Assembly (NCBI RefSeq): GCF_026342015.1
Contig: NZ_JAPENL010000002.1
Span: 129,001-193,000 of the forward strand
Origin: Micromonospora lupini
GTDB taxonomy: Bacteria; Actinomycetota; Actinomycetes; Mycobacteriales; Micromonosporaceae
Direction of reading: 5' to 3'
Length of the DNA: 64,000 nt
Of this stretch, positions 33,474 through 40,327 are shown in pieces. The number at the start of each line of letters is the position of its first letter. Positions within the stretch are counted from its first letter, which is position 1. The notes below the pieces were generated by a model. That model searched no databases. It was not told where the DNA came from and saw nothing but the letters and a program-made list of their open reading frames with translations. The position numbers and the translations under genes were made by a program.

Positions 33474-33479
33474 AGTGTA
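33474..33479 (-). promoter_or_regulatory. Predicted -10 box of icmA
   Basis: TACACT on the minus strand, with the operator-like site 11 bp upstream and a SD-led leader of about 30 bases downstream. Confidence 0.5.
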
Positions 33480-33490
33480 GAGCCCTCGCC

Positions 33491-33505
33491 TGAACGATCG
33501 CTAAG
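33491..33505 (-). promoter_or_regulatory. Shared acyl-CoA operator site at icmA
   Basis: TGAACGATCGCTAAG with a CGATCG centre. It stands 11 bp upstream of the -10 TACACT, the same geometry as at 62442 in front of the 3-hydroxybutyryl-CoA dehydrogenase gene. A TetR-type repressor is the likely reader, by inference. Confidence 0.6.
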
Positions 33506-33531
33506 TAAGAGCGTACCGACGGGTAACCAGG

Positions 33532-33939
33532 TCAGACGGTGGCAGCGGGGCCGCCGATCGCCACGTCGTCGACCCGGATGTTCACCTCGTCGACCCGCAG
33601 CCCGTACGCCTCGACCGCCTCGGTGACCCGGGCCCGCACCTGCCCGGTGATCTCCGGCACCGGCTGACCGGCCTCGATCACCAGCACCAGGTTGACCACC
33701 GCGGCGTCCCCTGTCACGTGCGCCGAGCAGCCCCTCCGGGCGTCGCCCACCTGGTCCAACCCGACCCGGTCGAGGACGGAGTTGAAGAACCGGGCGACGT
33801 CTCCGCCCAACTCGGCGACCCCGGGCACCGCGCGGGCCGCCGCGACGGCGATCTTCTCGATCACCTCGTCGGAGACCTGCGTCGTGCCCCCGGCCGGCAC
33901 CGACGCCGCCGTCATCTCCTGCGTCGCCTCGTGATCCAT
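33532..33939 (-). CDS. Asp23/Gls24-family envelope stress protein
   Basis: 135 aa. The Asp23 family pattern is visible: VSDEVIEKIAVAAARAVPGVAEL near the start, then HVTGDAAVVNLVLVIEAGQPVPEITGQVRARVTEAVE and the final VNIRVDDVAI. Members are small cytoplasmic or membrane-associated proteins linked to cell-envelope stress. It sits between icmA and meaB with its own upstream hairpin, so it is probably transcribed alone. The exact role is unknown. Confidence 0.88.
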   Translation of the reverse strand: MDHEATQEMTAASVPAGGTTQVSDEVIEKIAVAAARAVPGVAELGGDVARFFNSVLDRVGLDQVGDARRGCSAHVTGDAAVVNLVLVIEAGQPVPEITGQVRARVTEAVEAYGLRVDEVNIRVDDVAIGGPAATV

Positions 33940-33955
33940 GCCCGCTCCCCTGCTC

Positions 33956-33990
33956 CTCGCACCGGCCCCACCGCCGTGGGGCGGTGCGAG
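33956..33990 (-). terminator. Hairpin downstream of meaB
   Basis: CTCGCACCG plus CCCCA pair with TGGGG and CGGTGCGAG across a six-base loop, with one bulged G. It lies just after the meaB stop at 34033 and before the Asp23 start. Confidence 0.75.
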
Positions 33991-34032
33991 CCTACAAGGG
34001 TCGGGCAGCGCCGGGGCGTCCCCGGTGGACGG

Positions 34033-35034
34033 TCAGCGGGCGAGCTGGGCGAGCAGGGTGTCGGCCGCCGCGTACGGGTCGAGGCCACCCTCGGCCACCT
34101 TGGCGGCGAGCGTGCTCAGCTCCGTACCGTCGCGAAGTGAGCCGATCCGGGCGCGGAGAGTGCCGAGCGCGATGGCCTCGATCTCGGCGGCGGCCCGCGC
34201 CTCCTGGCGGCGGCGCAGCTCGCCGTGCTCGACCAGCCAGCCCCGGTGCTTGTCGATGGCGGCGGCGATGTCGTCGATGCCCTCGCCCCGGGCCGCCACC
34301 GCGCGGACCACCTGCGGCCGCCACTGCCCCGGGCCTCGCTCACCGAGAGCGATCATGCCTTGGATGTCGCGGACGGTGGCGTCGACGCCGTCCCGGTCGG
34401 CCTTGTTGACCACGAACACGTCGGCGATCTCCAGGATGCCTGCCTTGACCGCCTGGATCGCATCACCCATGCCGGGTGCGAGCAGCACGAGCGTGGTGTC
34501 GGCGAGCGAGGCGACCTCCACCTCGGCCTGCCCGACGCCGACGGTCTCGACCAGCACCACGTCACAGCCGGCGCCCTCAAGCACGCGGACCGCCTGCGGC
34601 GTCGCCGCCGCCAACCCGCCGAGGTGCCCCCGACTGGACATCGACCGGATGTAGACGCCCGGATCGGTGGCGTGGTCCTGCATGCGCACCCGGTCGCCGA
34701 GGATCGCCCCGCCGGTGAACGGGCTGGACGGGTCGACAGCCAGCACGCCGACCCGGTGCCCACGCGCCCGCAGCGCGCGGACCAGCTCGTTCGTGGTGGT
34801 CGACTTGCCCACCCCCGGTGAGCCGGTGAGCCCGACGACCTGGGCCTGCCCGGCGTACGGCGCCAACGCGGCGGCGATCGCCGGCAGCAGGGTGTCGCCG
34901 TTCTCCACCAGGGTGATGAGGCGGGCCACCGCACGGGGGTCCCCGGTGCGGGCCCGCTCGACAAGCATCGGCACGTCCCGGCTGCGGCGCACCGACGTGG
35001 TGCCCGCCGGGACGCCCTCTGCCGCTTCGCTCAC
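34033..35034 (-). CDS. meaB: MeaB/ArgK-type GTPase chaperone of acyl-CoA mutases
   Basis: 333 aa from a GTG at 35034. It has the Walker A GSPGVGKST at residues 71-79, VDPSSPFTGGAILGDRVRM, ETVGVGQAEVE (the mutase-signalling switch) and the specificity motif NKAD. MeaB uses GTP hydrolysis to gate cobalamin loading and protect methylmalonyl- or related acyl-CoA mutases from inactivation. It is upstream of icmA, downstream of a thiolase, and presumably serves IcmA and the Ecm at 57654. Its leader contains one copy of a 52-bp direct repeat. Confidence 0.92.
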   Translation of the reverse strand: MSEAAEGVPAGTTSVRRSRDVPMLVERARTGDPRAVARLITLVENGDTLLPAIAAALAPYAGQAQVVGLTGSPGVGKSTTTNELVRALRARGHRVGVLAVDPSSPFTGGAILGDRVRMQDHATDPGVYIRSMSSRGHLGGLAAATPQAVRVLEGAGCDVVLVETVGVGQAEVEVASLADTTLVLLAPGMGDAIQAVKAGILEIADVFVVNKADRDGVDATVRDIQGMIALGERGPGQWRPQVVRAVAARGEGIDDIAAAIDKHRGWLVEHGELRRRQEARAAAEIEAIALGTLRARIGSLRDGTELSTLAAKVAEGGLDPYAAADTLLAQLAR

Positions 35035-35041
35035 TGCGCCA

Positions 35042-35153
35042 TCTCTGTTCGCGACTGCGGGGCTCGCAAAACCGGCTCACTCCTCGCGCTCACCGCGGCC
35101 GTCTCTGTTCGCGACTGCGGGGCTCGCAAAACCGGCTCACTCCTCGCGCTCAC
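35042..35153 (-). repeat. Tandem 52-bp direct repeat in the thiolase-meaB gap
   Basis: Two identical 52-bp copies (35042-35093 and 35102-35153, period 60) read on the minus strand as GTGAGCGCGAGGAGTGAGCC and onward. The left edge meets the thiolase stop and each copy holds GAGGAG, so it may have supplied the binding site for meaB. Confidence 0.9.
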
Positions 35154-36349
35154 TTGTCGGTCTCAGCCTTACCCGGCACGTGGATGATCAGCGCGTCGCC
35201 CTGACCACCGCCGCCGCACAGAGCGGCCGCGCCGGTGCCGCCGCCGCGCCGCTTCAGCTCGAGGGCGAGGGTGAGGACGAGACGCGCGCCGGACATGCCG
35301 ATCGGGTGCCCCAACGCGATCGCGCCGCCGTTGACGTTGACCCTGTCGGAGCTGACGCCGAGGTCGCGGCTGGACTGGATGCCTACCTGCGCGAACGCCT
35401 CGTTGATCTCGATGAGGTCCAGGTCCTCCACGCTCAGGCCGCCCTTCTTCAGGGCGTGGTTGATCGCGTTGGACGGCTGCGAGTGCAGGGAGTTGTCCGG
35501 ACCCGCCACGTTGCCGTGCGCGCCGATCTCGGCCAGCCAGGTCAGCCCCAGCTCCTTGGCCTTGGCCATGCTCATGACGACCACCGCGGCGGCGCCGTCG
35601 GAGATCGGCGAGGAGCTGCCGGCGGTGATCGTTCCGTCCTTGGTGAAGGCGGGGCGCAGCCTGGCCAGCGACTCGGCGGTGGTGTCCGGGCGGATGCCCT
35701 CGTCGTCACTGATCACCAGCGGGTCACCCTTGCGCTGCGGGATCAGCACCGGGGTGATCTCCTCGGCGAAGTGGCCGTTCTTCTGCGCGGCGGCGGCCCG
35801 CTGGTGGCTGGCCGCGGCGAAGGCGTCCTGCTCCTCGCGGGAGATCCCGTGCTTCGTGCCGAGCCGCTCGGTCGACTCACCCATCGAGCAGCAGTCCCAG
35901 GCGTCGCTGAGCCCGTCGTGCGCCATGTGGTCCTTGACCACCACGTCGCCGTACTTGTAGCCGGTGCGCTGGCCCATCAGCAGGTGCGGGGCGTTTGTCA
36001 TCGACTCCATGCCGCCGGCCACCACGATGTCGAACTCGCCGGCCCTGATGAGCTGGTCGGCCAGGGCGATGGCGTCCAGGCCGGAGAGGCAGACCTTGTT
36101 GATGGTCAGCGCCGGCACCGACATGGGCACGCCTGCCTCGACAGCCGCCTGCCGGGCCGGGATCTGCCCGGCGCCCGCCTGGAGCACCTGCCCCATGATC
36201 ACGTACTGGACCTGGTCCGGGCTGACACCGGCCCGCTCCAGGGCTGCCTTGATGGCGATCCCGCCGAGCTTGGTGGCCGGGAGGTCCTTGAGGTTGCCCA
36301 GCAGGCGCCCCATCGGGGTCCGCGCGCCGCTGACGATCACCGAAGCCAT
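35150..36349 (-). CDS. Acetyl-CoA C-acetyltransferase (thiolase)
   Basis: 399 aa, ATG at 36349 with GGAGG upstream. Thiolase II features: nucleophile Cys87 (NKVCLSG), [26 protein letters not shown] and the C-terminal acid/base Cys in CGGGGQGDA. It condenses two acetyl-CoA to acetoacetyl-CoA, the entry step of the ethylmalonyl-CoA pathway and of polyhydroxybutyrate or butyryl-CoA synthesis, or runs in reverse in degradation. It is divergent from methylmalonyl-CoA epimerase, sharing a 61-bp promoter region, and upstream of meaB on the same strand. Confidence 0.92.
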   Translation of the reverse strand: MASVIVSGARTPMGRLLGNLKDLPATKLGGIAIKAALERAGVSPDQVQYVIMGQVLQAGAGQIPARQAAVEAGVPMSVPALTINKVCLSGLDAIALADQLIRAGEFDIVVAGGMESMTNAPHLLMGQRTGYKYGDVVVKDHMAHDGLSDAWDCCSMGESTERLGTKHGISREEQDAFAAASHQRAAAAQKNGHFAEEITPVLIPQRKGDPLVISDDEGIRPDTTAESLARLRPAFTKDGTITAGSSSPISDGAAAVVVMSMAKAKELGLTWLAEIGAHGNVAGPDNSLHSQPSNAINHALKKGGLSVEDLDLIEINEAFAQVGIQSSRDLGVSSDRVNVNGGAIALGHPIGMSGARLVLTLALELKRRGGGTGAAALCGGGGQGDALIIHVPGKAETDK

Positions 36350-36382
36350 GCCTGCCTCCGAGGGGGTGCCGAGCTGTACGCC

Positions 36383-36397
36383 TTAACGATTGTTCGG
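36383..36397. promoter_or_regulatory. Shared acyl-CoA operator-like site between thiolase and epimerase
   Basis: TTAACGATTGTTCGG, the most divergent member of the set; in the thiolase direction it shares ATCGTTNAGG with the icmA site (that is, on the minus strand). It would cover both divergent promoters. Confidence 0.4.
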
Positions 36398-36398
36398 C

Positions 36399-36404
36399 CA
36401 GACT
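36399..36404 (+). promoter_or_regulatory. Predicted -10 of a leaderless epimerase transcript
   Basis: CAGACT ends six bases before the ATG at 36411 and no Shine-Dalgarno sequence is present, as expected for a leaderless mRNA. Confidence 0.45.
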
Positions 36405-36410
36405 AGCGTC

Positions 36411-36884
36411 ATGGCTGAGAACTCCCCCGTCGAGCCCGGTGCGGACTACGTCACAGACATCGGGCTTCGCAAGATTGACCACGTCGGCATCGCCGTCTCC
36501 GACCTGGATGCCGCGATCGACTTCTACCAGCGGACCTTCGGGATGCGCTGCGTGCACGTCGAGACCAACGCCGAGCAGGGCGTACGGGAGGCGATGCTGA
36601 CCGTCGGCCCGACCGTCGAGGGGGGCTGCGTGCAACTGCTGGCCCCGCTCAACCCGGAGTCGACGATCGCGAAGTTCCTCGACCGCAACGGGCCGGGCGT
36701 GCAGCAGGTGGCGTACACCGTTGCGGACATCGACGTGGCGTGCGCGGCGCTGCGCGAGCGGGGGATGCGGCTGCTCTACGACGCCCCGCGCCGCGGCACC
36801 GCCGACAGCCGCATCAACTTCGTGCACCCCAAGGACGCCGGCGGCGTCCTGATCGAACTGGTCCAACCCGCCCCCACCCCCTGA
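36411..36884 (+). CDS. mce: Methylmalonyl-CoA epimerase
   Basis: 157 aa with a vicinal-oxygen-chelate fold: IDHVGIAVSDLDAAIDFYQRTFG at the start, VQQVAYTVADIDVA in the middle and INFVHPKDAGGVLIELVQ at the end, supplying the metal-binding His/Glu residues. It interconverts (2R)- and (2S)-methylmalonyl-CoA, and in some bacteria ethylmalonyl-CoA as well, so it can serve both the ethylmalonyl-CoA pathway and propionyl-CoA use. It is the start of the block also conserved in Streptomyces next to coiled-coil genes. No SD; leaderless start inferred. Confidence 0.93.
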   Translation: MAENSPVEPGADYVTDIGLRKIDHVGIAVSDLDAAIDFYQRTFGMRCVHVETNAEQGVREAMLTVGPTVEGGCVQLLAPLNPESTIAKFLDRNGPGVQQVAYTVADIDVACAALRERGMRLLYDAPRRGTADSRINFVHPKDAGGVLIELVQPAPTP

Positions 36885-36923
36885 CTCCCCCCTGACTGCC
36901 CCCCACCCCCACCGCGGTCACCG

Positions 36924-36985
36924 CGGTGATCAAGAGGTTTGCGTCATCCTGCGCCCCACAGATGACCCAAACCTCTTGATCACCG
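36924..36985. repeat. GATC-ended intergenic palindrome (family 3)
   Basis: A perfect 17-bp arm CGGTGATCAAGAGGTTT at 36924-36940 and its inverse at 36969-36985, with an inner GTCATC/GATGAC stem and a CTGCGCCCCACA loop. It lies 40 bp after the epimerase stop and is probably a terminator. Confidence 0.85.
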
Positions 36986-37102
36986 GGGGTCGGCGGGCGG
37001 TGCCCTGGACGGGCGTGCGCGCACTTCTGTGCGTGGTTGGCGGGGTGGTCGGGCACCTTCACGCATCGGCCGATGCAGTTTTTCACAGAGGACTTCCCGC
37101 CC

Positions 37103-37121
37103 TAGCTACCGTTCAGTAACG
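37103..37121 (+). promoter_or_regulatory. Shared acyl-CoA operator site at ccr
   Basis: CCTAGCTACCGTTCAGTAA; its TACCGTTCAGTAA is identical over 13 bases to the site in front of ecm at 59670. This couples the two signature enzymes of the ethylmalonyl-CoA pathway. Confidence 0.7.
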
Positions 37122-37245
37122 TCCCGGCCCACAGGGGCGCGACCGGGCCGGATGTGTCGAATGCCGACATGGTGGTCGTGTCCGCCGGCGCCGACGATGG
37201 CAGCACCCGGGCCCGTGCGGGTGCGGGGACGAACCGGAGGTCACC

Positions 37246-38601
37246 GTGCAGGACATCCTCGAAGCGATCATGGCGGCGGAGGAATCGAACGACCCGGACC
37301 GCGAGCTGGCGGGCGTCGCCGGACTGCCCGTGCCGGAGAGTTACCGGGGCGTGGTCGTCCGCGCCGAGGAGTCCCGGATGTTCGACGGCATGGCCACCCG
37401 GGACAAGGACCCCCGCAAGGCGCTGCACGTGCAGGAGGTGCCGACGCCGGAGCTGGCGCCGGGCGAGGCGCTGATCGCGGTGATGGCCAGCGCGATCAAC
37501 TACAACACGGTGTGGACGAGCATCTTCGAGCCGGTGTCCACCTTCCGGTTCCTCGAACGCTACGGCCGGGTCTCCGAGCTGACCCGCCGACACGACCTGC
37601 CGTACCACGTGGTCGGCTCGGACGCCGCAGGCGTGGTGCTGCGCACCGGCCCGGGGGTGACCCGATGGACGGCCGGCGACGAGGTCGTCGCGCACTGCCT
37701 CTCCGTCGAGCTGGAGGACGCCGCCGGGCACGACGACACAATGCTCGACCCGCAGCAGCGGATCTGGGGCTTCGAGACCAACTTCGGCGGGCTGGCCGAG
37801 CTGGCAGTGGTCAAGGCCAACCAGCTGATGCCCAAGCCGCGGCACCTGAGCTGGGAGGAGGCGGCGAGCCCCGGGCTTGTCAACTCCACCGCGTACCGGC
37901 AACTCGTCTCGCACCACGGCGCCAACATGAAGCAGGGTGACGTGGTGCTGATCTGGGGCGCCTCCGGCGGCCTCGGCGGGTACGCCACCCAGATGGCCCT
38001 CAACGGGGGCGCGATCCCGGTCTGCGTGGTCTCGTCCCCGGAGAAGGCCGAGCTGTGCCGCCGGATGGGCGCGGACCTGGTCATCGACCGGGCGGCCGAG
38101 GGCTTCCGGTTCTGGAAGGACGAGCAGACCCAGGACCAGGACGAGTGGCGGCGCTTCGGCGAGCGGATCCGCGAGCTGACCGGCGGCGAGGACCCGGACA
38201 TCGTCTTCGAGCACCCGGGCCGGGAGACGTTCGGCGCGAGCGTCTACGTGGCCCGCCGTGGCGGCACCATCGTCACCTGCGCGTCCACGAGCGGGTTCCA
38301 GCACCAGTACGACAACCGCTACCTGTGGATGCACCTGAAGCGGATCGTGGGCAGCCACTTCGCCAACTACCACGAGGCATGGCAGGCCAACCGTCTGGTC
38401 GCGCTCGGAAAGGTGCACCCGACCGTGTCGCGCACCTACCCGCTGGAGCAGACCGGTCAGGCCGCGTACGAGGTGCACCGCAACGCGCACCAGGGCAAGG
38501 TCGGGGTGCGCTGCCTCGCGCCCTGCGACGGGTTGGGCGTCCGTGACGGGGAGTTGCGGGCCCGGCACGAGGACGCCATCAACAGGTTCCGGGGGCACTG
38601 A
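37246..38601 (+). CDS. ccr: Crotonyl-CoA carboxylase/reductase
   Basis: 451 aa from a GTG after GGAGG. It is an MDR-fold reductase with the NADPH loop GASGGLGG (238-245). All four residues reported to hold CO2 in the Kitasatospora enzyme (Asn81, Phe170, Glu171, His365) are present here at Asn87, Phe176, Glu177 and His371, each with the same offset of six. That makes carboxylation, not just reduction, likely: crotonyl-CoA + CO2 + NADPH gives (2S)-ethylmalonyl-CoA. It feeds acetyl-CoA assimilation and polyketide extender units. It lies between epimerase and coiled-coil genes. Confidence 0.96.
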   Translation: MQDILEAIMAAEESNDPDRELAGVAGLPVPESYRGVVVRAEESRMFDGMATRDKDPRKALHVQEVPTPELAPGEALIAVMASAINYNTVWTSIFEPVSTFRFLERYGRVSELTRRHDLPYHVVGSDAAGVVLRTGPGVTRWTAGDEVVAHCLSVELEDAAGHDDTMLDPQQRIWGFETNFGGLAELAVVKANQLMPKPRHLSWEEAASPGLVNSTAYRQLVSHHGANMKQGDVVLIWGASGGLGGYATQMALNGGAIPVCVVSSPEKAELCRRMGADLVIDRAAEGFRFWKDEQTQDQDEWRRFGERIRELTGGEDPDIVFEHPGRETFGASVYVARRGGTIVTCASTSGFQHQYDNRYLWMHLKRIVGSHFANYHEAWQANRLVALGKVHPTVSRTYPLEQTGQAAYEVHRNAHQGKVGVRCLAPCDGLGVRDGELRARHEDAINRFRGH

Positions 38602-38698
38602 GCGGGCCACCGGCCGGACGGATGAGCACCCGATGGCCAATACGGTGATCGGCCATTGTTCTTCCACACCCATTAGCCGGAACCCATCCGGATCGAAC

Positions 38699-38731
38699 AA
38701 AGGGCCACGGGACGCGCCCGTGGCCCTTTTT
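38699..38731 (+). terminator. Intrinsic terminator of ccr
   Basis: A perfect 13-bp stem (AAAGGGCCACGGG with CCCGTGGCCCTTT, ACGCG loop) is followed by further T residues. It is the most classical Rho-independent terminator in the window. Confidence 0.95.
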
Positions 38732-38886
38732 CGCGTCACGCTCCGTGGCGCCCGTCCCGCCCGGGACCTGCCAAGATCGCCGATTGGTCCGGCCTCGGCG
38801 GCCAGGTCAGTTGACCATGTAATGAGGACACGAAAGCTCCGTACCGCTCTTGCGAAGCACCCTGGGGCGTCTGCCAGTATGTCCCA

Positions 38887-40149
38887 ATGCCCCAGCAGCA
38901 GTCCTCCCCTCTCGCGTTCTTCGATAACGCGAACTCGCAGCCAGATTTCACCGTTGGCCTGCGCGGATACAACACTCACCAGGTCGATGACTTCATCGGC
39001 CGGATGACCGCCGCGCTGACCCAGTCCGAGCAGGCCCGTGCCGAGGCCGAGCAGCGGATGAACGACGCCCAGCGTCGCCTCCGCCAGGCCGAGCAGCGCA
39101 TGAGTGCGCTGGAGCAGAAGCTCACCGACACGAACAAGCAGCTCGAGGAGAACAGCCGGCCCACCCTCTCCGGGCTCGGCACCCGCGTCGAGCAGATCCT
39201 CCGGCTCGCCGAGGAGCAGGCCAACGACCACCGCAACGAGGCCAAGCGCGAGTCGGAGGGCATCCTCTCCGCCGCCCGCCTCGAGGCCCGGGAGATCACG
39301 GACAAGGCCCGCGCCGAGGCCGCCGCGATGAAGGCCAGCGCCGAGCGCGAGGCCGGCAACCTGCGCACCGCCGCCGAGCGCGAGGCCGCCGAGGTCCGTG
39401 TGCAGGCCCGCCGCGAGGCCGACACGCTGCGCGCCGACGCGGACCGCGAGACCAAGCAGCTGCGGACGGTGACGGCCCACGAGGTGGCCGAGCTGAAGTC
39501 GACTGTCGAGCGGGAGGTGGCGACCCTCCGGGCCACCGCCGAGCGGGAGATCACCCAGCAGCGGGCCAAGGCCGCCCGCGAGGCCGAGGAGAAGCGCGCC
39601 GAGGCCACCAAGCTGCTCACCGACGCGCGGGACAAGCGCGACAAGGACCTCCAGGCCCTGGAGCTGCAACTGGCCGAGCGGCGCGAGAAGGCCGAGCGCG
39701 AGGAGTCCGAGCGGCACGCCGCCCAGGTCGCGCAGACCCAGAAGATGGTCAGCGAGGCCGAGCAGCGCGCTCGTGCCGCCCAGGAGCGCGCGAAGGAGAT
39801 CGAGCAGCGCGCCGAGGCCCGCCGGGTCGAGTCGGAGCGCAACGCCGCCGAGACGATCGACAAGGCCAAGGCGCACTCCGAGAAGACGCTCAACGAGGCC
39901 AAGGCCGAGTCGCAGCGCCTGCTCACCGAGGCGCGCAGCGAGGCCGAGCACACCACGCAGGCCGCCCGTCGCGAGGTCGAGGACCTCACCCGGCAGAAGG
40001 ACGCGGTCACCTCGCAGCTCGGTCAGATGCTCTCCGGGCTCGCCGGCATCGTGCCCGGCGTGCCGGCGGCGGCTGCCCCGGCGGCCAAGCCGGAGGCGAA
40101 GAAGACCGACGGTGGTCAGGAGCGTGTGACCGCGGAGACCGCCGGCTGA
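38887..40149 (+). CDS. DivIVA-domain coiled-coil protein (Scy/FilP-like)
   Basis: 420 aa. A DivIVA-like N-terminal motif (VGLRGYNTHQVDDFIGRM, about 23-40) starts a nearly continuous coiled coil from about 45 to 385 rich in Ala/Glu/Arg heptads, then a short Pro/Ala tail. In Streptomyces the homologous cytoskeletal proteins Scy and FilP, which organise the tip polarisome, sit beside methylmalonyl-CoA epimerase. That neighbourhood is retained here, with ccr inserted. I therefore take this and the next gene as the filament-forming pair; which is Scy and which FilP is not decided. Confidence 0.85.
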   Translation: MPQQQSSPLAFFDNANSQPDFTVGLRGYNTHQVDDFIGRMTAALTQSEQARAEAEQRMNDAQRRLRQAEQRMSALEQKLTDTNKQLEENSRPTLSGLGTRVEQILRLAEEQANDHRNEAKRESEGILSAARLEAREITDKARAEAAAMKASAEREAGNLRTAAEREAAEVRVQARREADTLRADADRETKQLRTVTAHEVAELKSTVEREVATLRATAEREITQQRAKAAREAEEKRAEATKLLTDARDKRDKDLQALELQLAERREKAEREESERHAAQVAQTQKMVSEAEQRARAAQERAKEIEQRAEARRVESERNAAETIDKAKAHSEKTLNEAKAESQRLLTEARSEAEHTTQAARREVEDLTRQKDAVTSQLGQMLSGLAGIVPGVPAAAAPAAKPEAKKTDGGQERVTAETAG

Positions 40150-40175
40150 CGCGAGGCGTCAGGTCGGGGCATCGA

Positions 40176-40219
40176 ACGGCGCGAGGTGACACCGGGTGAC
40201 CGGTGTGACCTCGCGCCGT
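40176..40219 (+). terminator. Long hairpin between the coiled-coil genes
   Basis: ACGGCGCGAGGT pairs with ACCTCGCGCCGT, one G-G mismatch, then ACACCGG with CCGGTGT around a GTGA loop. It lies 27 bp after the first coiled-coil stop and lacks a T-tract. Confidence 0.8.
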
Positions 40220-40327
40220 GTGCGTTTCCCAACCCTTGGTGTGGTGCTCTCGCCACGGAGTGAAGTAGGTCCCACAAGGGGCGTCCGTATCGCCCCAGCA
40301 GGGGGCGATGCGTGTGAGGATGGGGGC

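Larger units (their letters stand above)
36885..37245. other. 361-bp intergenic region between epimerase and ccr
   Basis: No gene seen. It holds the palindrome at 36924, a GCATCGGCCGATGC palindrome followed by AGTTTTT (37063-37083, possible short terminator), the shared operator-like site at 37103, and GGAGG before the ccr GTG. Confidence 0.7.
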
